64,000 nucleotides of DNA, taken from assembly GCA_018105865.1 (NCBI GenBank), contig CM030859.1:3366097-3430096 (forward strand). The letters are read 5' to 3'. This stretch comes from Metaphire vulgaris (taxonomy: Eukaryota; Annelida; Clitellata; Crassiclitellata; Megascolecidae). Below are positions 55,720 to 64,000 of the stretch, in pieces. The notes beneath the pieces were generated by a model that saw only the letters and a list, made by a program, of their open reading frames with translations, had not been told where the DNA came from and searched no databases. Position 1 is the first letter of the stretch. The number at the start of each line of letters is the position of its first letter. Both the position numbers and the translations under genes were made by a program.

Positions 55720-56175
55720 CAGCGGATTTCAACCTGTGGGCCGCGGATCACCAGTGGTCCGCGACCACCTGCCTAGTGGTCCGCGAGCAAAGCCTACATT
55801 TTTAAAAATTAAAAATGTGCAGACAAATTTGGGCAATATAAGTTTCTTTTTCTCACTGTTTCTAATAATAATAGTTATTTCTTTTAAATGCGAAGGAATG
55901 TGTGGCGGAAATCTATGCATTATTTTAGGAATAAGTTGACACTAACAATAGGCCAACAGCAGGCTTGATTTAGTCACCTTTTAGTGTCAAATACAACCAC
56001 ATGCGTTGGTGCCTGGGGTTCCCACATAACCCGGTGAGAGAGCTTATGATGCTCTTGCAGGCTCCCTACTCGCGTGAACGAGCGTCTTCGGCACTGCCAA
56101 TGCAGGTGCTCCGCCATGTAAGCTCAATATCTCCAAGTGGTCCTTCACTATAAAAAGGCTGAGAACCTCTGGCTT
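55720..56175. repeat. hAT-like element with GTGGGCCGCGGATCACC end
   Basis: Left TTCAACCTGTGGGCCGCGG, right GGCTGAGAACCTCTG, an imperfect inverted pair of the CAGNGGTTCTCAACCTGTGGG type. A TSD could not be fixed. 56176-56450 is GC-richer, with no gene recognised. Confidence 0.55.
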
Positions 56176-56519
56176 AGATATAATGGCGGAACAACCGCGC
56201 CGACACGGGCAGCATAAATCCGATTCATTCATCGCAGAGAAAGCGCAAAGACGATCGCCGACCGCTTCGAAAACGCGACAGGTAGACGACAATCCATGAG
56301 ATTAGCGCAAAGAAATAAGCGCGAGACGTCGGTAAAAACCGCCAAGAACGGCGATATTCCGAAGCACGTACAGACACGTGCGATCAGCCAAAATGGCGCT
56401 ACCGGAAGCATCAGCCAGTTTTCCCATCCCCTTAACCACGCGACGTAATTTATGGACGGCCCCTATTGCAATGCGCTAAGTTTTTTGTTTGTTTGCTTAT
56501 CACGCATTTTAGTTAGTAG

Positions 56520-57070
56520 ATAATATAATATAATATAATATAATATAATATAATATAATATAATATAATATAATATAATATAATATAATATAATATAATA
56601 TAATATAATATAATATAATATAATATAATATAATATAATATAATATAATATAATATAATATAATATAATATAATATAATATAATATAATATAATATAATA
56701 TAATATAATATAATATAATATAATATAATATAATATAATATAATATAATATAATATAATATAATATATATAATATAATATAATATAATATAATATAATAT
56801 AATATAATATAATATAATATAATATAATATAATATAATATAATATAATATAATATAATATAATATAATATAATATAATATAATATAATATAATATAATAT
56901 ATATATATAATATAATATAATATAATATAATATAATATAATATAATATAATATAATATAATATAATATAATATAATATAATATAATATAATATAATATAA
57001 TATAATATAATATAATATAATATAATATAATATAATATAATATAATATAATATAATATAATATAATATAA
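56520..57070. repeat. (ATAAT)n pentanucleotide satellite
   Basis: About 110 copies of ATAAT, interrupted twice by short (AT)n slips near 56764 and 56898. The 208-residue IILYY frame through it is a repeat artefact. Confidence 0.97.
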
Positions 57071-57292
57071 GGGTGTAGAGGGGTTTCAAAATATCCTTAG
57101 ATTGGGAGTTGTCGGTCTCAGATTGGGGGTACTGGGGTGGTTACGGGGTGTGGAACTGTTTTATATTACTGCTTTTTCCTTTATTTCATTAGATGTTTAA
57201 AAAGTTTTTTGACGTTATTAATGTTGTAGAACTGTTTTATATTACTGCTTTTTCCTTTATTTCATTTGAAATTTAGACAGTTTTTAAAGTTA

Positions 57293-57691
57293 GGGGCTGT
57301 CCATTAATTACGTCAACAATTTAGAGGTGGTTTGAAAAACTTTGACAGTTGTTGACAGGGAGGAGGGGGTGATCAAGAGAAGTTGACGTCAACAATTTCA
57401 CTTTACAAATAATCAAAAACTAGGAAATTTCATAAAATACTACTTATTATAATGGAAAAAAGCTAGGCAAAAAGGTCATAACCATCACATTTTGACACTC
57501 GACGAGCAAAAAAGGGAAAAATGGATCGCCAAATATATTAACCTTGTTATTGAGACCTGTCATTGATCTGGGGGGGGTCAAATGACTTTTTGACGTAATT
57601 ATGGGGGGGTTAACTGAAAGTTGACAGTTGTTGAAGGAGGGAAGGTTCAAAAATTGCCCAAAAATTGTTGACATAATTAATGGACAGCCCC
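57293..57691. mobile_element. Harbinger-like MITE, TTA duplication, opposite orientation
   Basis: GGGGCTGTCCATTAATTACG at the left, complement at the right (TGGACAGCCCC), tta on both sides (57290-57292, 57692-57694). A short flanking block (gtagaactgttttatattactgc) is repeated several times around it. Confidence 0.92.
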
Positions 57692-57899
57692 TTATTAATG
57701 TTGTATAACTGTTTTCTATTACTGCTTGTTCCTTTATTTCATTTGAACTTAATAAAGTTGTTGGCAGTTATTATTGTTTCAGAACTGTTTTATATTACTG
57801 CTTGCAACGTTTAATTTTCAACTCATTTAATTTTTGTTATGTTACAAGTAACTTGACACTTTGGTGCATGCATAGCTCTAGATACAGTGCTATTCCATC

Positions 57900-58060
57900 A
57901 CAGATAAAGATTTCAGGCAAAGTGTGTAGAAAATCTGAGCAAATTTCAGGCATTGTTAAACAATGCCTAAAAATTTCAGTCAATGTTGACATTGCCCGAG
58001 TGAAACGGCTTATGTCGACATTGCCTAAAATTTTCAGGCAATGTCAACATTGCCTGATTT
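57900..58060. repeat. Cluster of inverted ATTTCAGGCAATGT units
   Basis: At least five copies of a TTTCAGGCA(A)TGT-like motif and its complement within 160 bp. No gene. Confidence 0.55.
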
Positions 58061-58172
58061 CACACTTTGACTGTAACATAATATATTATATATAACTCAG
58101 ATAATTAATCCATTGCTTAAACCCGGCTAGAGGTTTCCTTTATTAGCAACATTTTCTTTAACACTGTATATC

Positions 58173-58366
58173 CAGTGTTTATTCTAGGGGGAATCTAGGC
58201 CTTCTCTAGGGGGAATCCCCCCTACTAAAGTTTTAAAATCCCCTCAAAAAATTGTATATGTTGGCTGGGGGATGGAAGTTTCCCCCAAAAGTGTGGAGAC
58301 TCAGACCTTGTCCCCCCTAAACATTTCAAAATCTCCCCAATGTCAAGGTGGCTAGAATAAACACTG
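58173..58366. mobile_element. hAT-like MITE with CAGTGTTTATTCTAG ends
   Basis: CAGTGTTTATTCTAG at the left, CTAGAATAAACACTG at the right. ctgtatatc occurs on both flanks (8 bp TSD within it). The core has inverted GGGGGAAT/CCCCCTA blocks. Confidence 0.88.
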
Positions 58367-58749
58367 CTGTATATCTAAACACACAGTTAATTATTTTAGT
58401 GAATTAGTGTAATCCTTCGTAACATCATATGCCACGTCTCACAACGTGTTCAATGAATGACTTAAGTTTCATGATAGATCACTTAAATAGCCAACACGGT
58501 GCACTTTGGCTGCAACAATTTTTCTAGCAATATCGGCAACATCTATTTTTATAGATTCTTCACTTTCAATTGGGAGAATGGCTGTCAGTTAATCGTTCTT
58601 GGCTCATCGACGACCGTAAGTCTATAATATTAAGATCCTTGCACTGTATGTCTCTTCAAGCGTTCTGATTGGTTGACTATTGGTAGACGGTTTAGTCCTT
58701 ACGTCGCGATGCCTTGGTGGGCGAGCGTTTGACGAAGCGTACGTTTAAT

Positions 58750-60225
58750 TGTTTATTTATTTTTTCAAAAAGCATACAGTAATCATCAATCCGATTATAA
58801 ACATATATATATAATACTTAATTAAAGTGGAAAAAAGAACAATAACATGTTCAAAGTAAATAAAGACAACTGACATTACCATGAGTATAAGGAAACAAAC
58901 AAGATTAGCCTAAGGGATCCTGGAATCCCGATAATTGGTTAATCTATAATGTCACAGTCTAACGTAATCAATTATGAATATGGTCAAGGATCAAGAAAAA
59001 CTTCTATTATTGTCTATGTAATATTTTCAACAACAAAAAACAGGAGATTGTTAACATTGATAAGAGATTAGCATTATAACATTCAAATGAAGAGGTTTGT
59101 ATATGTAGATAAAAAGACAAAAAATTGCCATGAGGAGAAGAGGTTTTGACATTGGTTTAAGCATATTATAAAGTGGGTTAATTGATAAGAATGATTTATA
59201 GAGATCTTGAAACTGGAGAAATTAATTAGATTCTTAATCTCGTGGGGGATAGTTGAAACGATAGGGGGAATCTGCCCCCTTTTGCACCCCAGGACGGCTC
59301 GCTATGTCCCGCGCTCTGGGTTCGGCCTCGACACTTAGAAGGCGAGGTCTTCAGTCCGATGTAGCCTACGTCGTCGATTTAAATGAGCGAACGCTAACAC
59401 GAGTGTAGATTTTCAGTATCGCTTATTCTTATTTCAAATTCACTTCAAATTCACCTTAATATAAAACATTACAACCCAAACAGACTAAATAGAACAAGCA
59501 AATCCAGCAAACTACGGCCCAAAAAGAGCCCACCACCCAAAATGCTCCCGCCGATTCCGCCGAAGAAGGGGAGAGCTTCCGTCCGGCGGCCCTATTTATA
59601 CTGGGCCGCCAGCGCCTCTAGCGGGCAGTATCCGGGGAACTGTGCCCCCTAGCGGCGAATATCGCTTCATAGTATTCCAAATCCTAGTCCCATTGAATTT
59701 GATTGTAAATAACCTAGTATTGGTCGCAGCAAAAGGAATGAAGAGATTTAATCTATTTCTTAATACAGTGTTAGTTTTAATAGAGGCACATTCAAAAAAT
59801 TTGTTAAGATAATATATTGATGGTAAGAGATTATGCAAGTAATTAAAAATAAATAAGGAAACTTGATACTTGTTGATAGATTCTATGTTGAGAAGTTTGA
59901 ATTTCTTATATATAGTTAAGGTGCTTATATATACAGGTTCATTAAATAACAGTCTAACTGCTTTATTTTGTAAAATTTGGATCCTACCTATTATATTTTT
60001 GTAATTGTTACCCCAAATAATATTGCAGTAAGTTAAGTGTGGATAAATAAGTGTAAAATAAAGCTTGTGCCTGACGGCAGGGGTTAAAGAACTGTTAATG
60101 TGTTTGAGAATGTTTATGTTTTTAGATATTTTAGTCGCCAGGTGTTCTGCATTTTCTTTCCAGTTTAGATTTTGGTCCACAATTATCCCCAAAAATTTTA
60201 TGGAGGTAGTTTGTAATTGTTCTGT
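58750..60225 (-). mobile_element. LINE (RT C-terminal part and 3' end)
   Basis: The minus frame from 60225 reads TSIKFLGIIVDQNLNWKENA, ISKNINILKHI, KLYFTLIYPHLTYCNIIWG, RIQILQNKAVRLLF, NRLNLFIPFAATNTRLF, GTRIWNTM: the end of a Jockey/RTE-like RT. A nested insertion at about 59266-59667 interrupts it; the frame resumes beyond as VSTIPHEIKNLINF. The frame is clean until the insertion, so it is relatively young. The 5' end is missing. Confidence 0.85.
59266..59667. mobile_element. Unclassified ~400 bp insertion inside the LINE
   Basis: GC-richer block with CGCTAGGGGGCACAGTTCCCC-like and GCCGCCAGCGCC motifs that splits the LINE frame after GTRIWNT. The short flank ctat is present on both sides. 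No coding frame of its own. Confidence 0.6.
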
Positions 60226-61169
60226 CAACGTCGCGATGCCTTGGTGGGCGAGAAGCGTACGTTAAATTGTTCATTGCAGCGTCATAAGTGTACAACGTCG
60301 CGAGGTTGGAGAGCGAGCGTTTGACGAAGCGTACGTTTAATTGTTCTGTCAACGTCGCGATACGTTGGTGGGCGATGTTCGAAGACGACGTTGCTATTGG
60401 TAACCAAACGGTTTAGTCGAAGAAGCGTTTGACGAAGCGTACGTTCAATTTTTCATTGCAGCGTCATAATGTGTCGCGATGCGTTGGTGGGCGTAGCTTG
60501 GGGAAGTTGCGCAATTTTAACGTACACAAAAAAATACGTGTACAGCGTCACAAATGGTCACAGTTGCGTGATTTTAACGTACATAGGCCTAATTATTACG
60601 TGGCGCAGAGCTTGGCTAGGTGGCGATCATTGAAATGTTGTTCAGCATGAATTCAATGATTGGGTATTAGGTATAGGCATTGGATTAGTATTATCTTGCA
60701 CTGCGAGCGCGAGCGAAGCGAGCATCTTTCTAGTAGTATTTTATAAGTTTTAATCGCGAGAAATTGGCTGGTCTCCGTCGTCATCGATGTTAATGTGACT
60801 AGTGTCACTGGCTGACGATTTCACATTTGGCATAGAGACAGATGCTCATGTGCTCAGTGTGCTGTTGCTGTCAGCATTAGTTTTACTAATTTATAAAAGC
60901 GACTCGCTGTATTTTTTAAATACCCGAGTTTCTTTGGGCTTTGCGTTTGCGATACTCTGCACCGGACAGTTTTTCTGGCTGCATGATTAGAAATTAACTA
61001 AAGTTTCTAACCTTGTAATAAGTTTAATACGAAGTAAATCCGATCTGAAGCATAAGTCTGTAACTGTGCCAACCATCAAACATCAAACCGTCAAAACCAT
61101 CCAAAACCGTCAAAAAACCATCAAACCGTCAAGCATTCAAAGTTAATTTTGTCTTCAACGATTGGCCAG

Positions 61170-61455
61170 AATTAATTTATAGCGTTGCCACAATATTGTG
61201 ACGTCACTAGAATATGCGTCACTGCGTCATTGTCTGACCTTGCTAGGATGCTTGCAGGGCGTTCTGTTGTAGATTTTAGTTTTATTTTCCCAGTTTCTGG
61301 GTCACAACTCACAACATCTTCTGACCAAGTCGGCAATAACACAAGATCAAAGGGAGCTTCAAAATTACTTTGCTATATTTTAGCGACGTCATTTTGCCGC
61401 CTCTGACATTTGCCGCCCTAGGCAGCCGCCTAGTTTGCCTATCACACGAGCCGCC
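61170..61455. repeat. Repeat tagcgttgccacaatattgtg, copy 1
   Basis: The tract with gacgtcactagaatatgcgtc and ctgaccttgctaggatgctt is repeated at 61765-61970. Ends gcggcaaatg...ggcggctcgtg-like (complement), bordering aatccgct, so it probably belongs to a hAT-like element whose other end I did not find. The small frames in both copies are not genes. Confidence 0.6.
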
Positions 61456-61642
61456 CCTGAATCCGCTTTTCATTTAAGTTGCTGAAGCACTCCGTCATTA
61501 AGAACGAATAGCAAACACCGAAGACCATACCAATGTTCATCAGTAGTCCCATGTTTAACCATCGAACTGATGCTTGCTACTCGTGTTTAGATATCAAAGT
61601 GTTAGAGCAAAGTTACTATTTTGGACTCATGTTCTAAACGCA

Positions 61643-61685
61643 ATGGCAGGAGTAGTTCTGACATTCTGCTTCGCTTTCTTCGCTG
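61643..61685 (+). CDS. Type I receptor gene 3, signal-peptide exon (rest beyond window)
   Basis: ATG, 14 codons plus 1 nt, donor GCTG|GTAAGC. MAGVVLTFCFAFFA matches the leader exon of type I gene 2 in length and phase, and the flanks (cactccgtcattaagaacga) also align. No V exon is found before 64000; the intron is enlarged by repeats as in gene 2. Confidence 0.75.
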
Positions 61686-61764
61686 GTAAGCCCTTATTAA
61701 TTAAATTGTCTGTTAAATGCTTCTACTAATCTATAATCTATATCTATATATCTATATATAGATT

Positions 61765-62090
61765 TACAGCGTTGCCACAATATTGTGACGTCACTGGAGT
61801 ATGCGTCACTGCGTCACTGTCTGACCTTGCTAGGATGCTTGCAGGGCGTTCTGTTGTAGGTTTTAGTTTTATTTTCCCAGTTTCTGGGTCACAACTCACA
61901 TCTTCTGACCAAGCCGGCAATAACACAAGATCAAAGGGGGCTGCAAAATTACTTCGCCATACCACTACCTATACCGCTATAATCTATATCTATAATCTAT
62001 AGGCCCTATCTATAATCTATCTATATAATATCTATATAATAATATAACAATCTATATCTATAATCTATATCTATAATCTTGGTATTAGCC
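61765..62090. repeat. Repeat copy 2 with (CTATAT)n-like sequence
   Basis: Second copy of the 61170 repeat, edged on both sides by tatctataatctatatct runs. Inserted in intron 1 of type I gene 3. Confidence 0.65.
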
Positions 62091-62203
62091 TTTATTTTCC
62101 CAACGTTCCCAAATGGGAACATTGGTTTGAAAGCAGTTCAGGCAGTTAACCAAGCTATATCATCCTGATTTTTCGCAGCTTTTGTTTAGAGCACATGTCT
62201 ATC

Positions 62204-62805
62204 CAGTGATGGGCAAGATACTATTTTCAAAATAGTATTTCTATTTTGAAAATAAAAAATACTATTTTATTTTCTATTTTAAAAATACTTTTTAAAATTA
62301 TTTTATTTCATTATTTTCAAAATAGTTTTAAGAAGTATTTGTGACCTTAAGGAAATACTTTTCCAAAATACTTTTTCAAAATAAAAATTTAAGAATTTTA
62401 TCTAAGTTTGTTGTCAACTTGTAAGGCTAACACACTTACACTGTTCTTGTGAGTTGTTCTCGTGTTCAACAGTTCAGGAATTATGCTAACTTTGCCGCGG
62501 AACTGACATTTGCTGTTGGTTTTTTAGTTTTTACTGGCCATAATGGACGATGGACTGTGTTGAATCTGCTGCTGTAGAAAACCTTAATACAATATTGTGA
62601 TGCAATGCAAGAATCAATTTATTGACGTAAGGCAAAGTATTTTACGAAAGTATTTTCCAAAAAGTATTTCGAAAATACTATTTTATTTTGTATTATGCAA
62701 ATACTTTTGTAAAGTATTTCATTTTGTTATTCTCAAAATACTTTTTTTGCACTATTTTATTTTCTATTTTGAAAATACTTTTGAAAAGTATTTTGCCCAT
62801 CACTG
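62204..62805. mobile_element. hAT-like element with perfect TSD and AAAATACT-array ends
   Basis: CAGTGATGGGCAAGATACT at the left, TTTTGCCCATCACTG at the right, TSD tgtctatc on both sides (62196-62203, 62806-62813). Both ends are arrays of TATTTTCAAAATA-type units; the middle 62400-62590 is unique. Confidence 0.93.
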
Positions 62806-63390
62806 TGTCTATCTTTGATTTCTGTATAAAATATTTCTGCTAATTTTTTATACTTTTTGTACAAATTACATTAAAATTCCGAAAATTGCCAAAATCATAG
62901 GTATAGCGGATACATTTTAAAATAAGATCTAAATGTCAACATTTATTTTACCATAATGGCTCATTTTATTCAACTATGACCCCTATGCATGATTTTGAGT
63001 CCGATTGACATGCATGGCCATAGGTTAAATTACAAGACATGTTTGAACAGCCATGTTCCCAATTGGGAACGTTGAGTCAATGTGGCTAATAGGCTGACAG
63101 TTGTTGATATTTCACTAGCATTGGCCATTGGTGTTCCAATACGGCAAATATGTAGGACTAATATGTGTGTATGTTCTGATGATACATTTCATGAATATAA
63201 TGACCTGTTCTGTTGCACACAATTGTCTCTCTAAATGAAGCAGTGAGAAATAAGCCTAAACCTAAAATAATATATTTACTCTAAGGCAAAGTAAATGTTT
63301 AAGTAGGTCTTTCTATCATAAACTTTCTTCGCAAAATAATATTGTCATCTCCTAATAGAGCAACTAAAATATTTGCTATAAGTATGTGGC

Positions 63391-64000
63391 GAACCGGGCC
63401 TTATGTACTACTTTTCCAGGATGGCTGACGCCCGGCCGCTACATAGGATTAGATCTCTTAATTATGGCGTGTGGGTGGTCGAATTAGCTTTTTTTGGCTA
63501 AGGTTTTACTATAAGATGGCTGATTTTTTCTCTCTATCTATCTCTCTATTGAACCTTACCTCTTCTATCTCAGGTACTATACCTCGAATTCTCCTATCTC
63601 GGTACTACCTCGACTGCTATCTCAGCCATTCTCAGGTACTTCCTCTACTTCTTCTATTTCAAGTACTACCCTGTCTTTTCTTACCTCAGGTACTATCTCT
63701 ACTTCTGCTATCTCATGTACTACTTCGCTCTCTTCTACTTCAGGTACTACTTCAACTTCCCAGGTACTACCTTGCCTCGTTTTATATCAGGTAGGGCCTA
63801 CTACCTCAATATCTCTTTCCCAGGTAGCCTACTACCTCTTTTTCTTGGCCGACTCTGGTACTACCTCACGATGGGCAATTCTCTAGGTACTACCTAGGTA
63901 GGGACCTACCTGGCCTTCTACCGGGCTCCTCTCCCTGCCGTCGCGCCTCGACCTCATCTTTCGTGGGGCATACCCATCCCTTGGGGACCGATGACGCGTA
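63391..64000. repeat. Pyrimidine-rich ~0.9 kb interspersed repeat, copy 3 (cut by window end)
   Basis: Begins GTGGCGAACCGGGCC, then ACGCCCGGCCGCTACATAGG, a long run of ctcaggtactacc-type units, and GGGGCATACCCATCCCTTGGGG near the edge. Lies in intron 1 of type I gene 3. Reading frames through the CTACCTC array are not genes. Confidence 0.72.

Larger units (their letters stand above)
58680..60500. repeat. ACGTCGCGATGC / GAAGCGTACGTT minisatellite, split by a LINE
   Basis: Units with gtcgcgatgccttggtgggcg and cgaagcgtacgtttaattg occur at 58700-58750 and several times at 60225-60500. The LINE at 58750-60225 lies between them. Confidence 0.75.
53912..61642. promoter_or_regulatory. Divergent intergenic region of the B locus, expanded by repeats
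   Basis: Equivalent to the 0.9 kb region at 30876-31791. Outer parts (53912-54305 and 61460-61642) are recognisable; the 7 kb between them is a mariner element, MITEs, a satellite, a LINE and a minisatellite. Shared promoter function is doubtful here. Confidence 0.5.

Noticed and set aside
56463..57089. 208-residue open frame of IILYY repeats
   Set aside because: It is a translation of the (ATAAT)n satellite; pentanucleotide repeats stay open by chance.
63471..63897. Leu/Tyr-rich frames at the right edge
   Set aside because: They read through the ctacctcaggtactacc array of an interspersed repeat.

Overview
This window is eukaryotic genomic DNA, almost certainly from a marine invertebrate animal. 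Genes are split by GT-AG introns. The intergenic DNA is packed with microsatellites, non-LTR retrotransposon fossils, hAT- and Harbinger-like MITEs and a mariner element, and the palindrome AGGCCT recurs throughout. The receptor and NHL-propeller styles resemble those expanded in invertebrate deuterostomes such as echinoderms, amphioxus and hemichordates. That placement is inference; nothing here fixes the species. No rRNA, CRISPR array or prokaryotic operon is visible.

Layout. (1) 1-763, minus: the N-terminal part of a TRIM-type protein (RING, two B-boxes, start of a coiled coil), running off the left edge. (2) 4.4-11.5 kb, minus: a degenerate type I immunoglobulin-superfamily (IgSF) receptor, with a cytoplasmic tail carrying an ITIM-like and a YxN tyrosine motif. 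(3) 11.5-19 kb: repeats only, including a LINE fossil and several hAT-like MITEs with target-site duplications (TSDs). (4) 21.8-30.9 kb, minus: type II receptor gene A, built as signal peptide, V-set Ig, C2 Ig, transmembrane, two short linker exons and an intracellular NHL beta-propeller. (5) 31.8-39.3 kb, plus: an apparently intact type I receptor of about 570 aa (three Ig-like domains, transmembrane, tyrosine-rich tail), divergent from gene A with about 0.9 kb between the start codons. (6) 44.0-53.9 kb, minus: gene B, a second type II receptor paralogous to A. (7) 61.6 kb, plus: the signal-peptide exon of a third type I gene, divergent from B, whose remaining exons lie beyond the window.

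So a head-to-head type II/type I receptor pair has been duplicated as a block (about 19.0-32.1 kb against about 42.9-63.4 kb). All receptor introns are phase 1 except around the cytoplasmic exons. Each exon model below was checked by hand for splice phase. Gene A keeps its NHL exon but has broken Ig exons; gene B keeps its Ig exons but has a broken NHL exon and linker. Four of four V exons are followed closely by a long trinucleotide tract.

The main biological suggestion is a paired-receptor recognition locus. One partner would signal through cytoplasmic tyrosines, and the other, unusually, through an intracellular NHL propeller of the kind found in TRIM-NHL proteins. The duplication also gives filled/empty site comparisons for several transposons, including a 2.4 kb DNA transposon with long terminal inverted repeats (TIRs), a 9 bp TSD and an unclassified Cys-rich ORF (51.08-53.49 kb).
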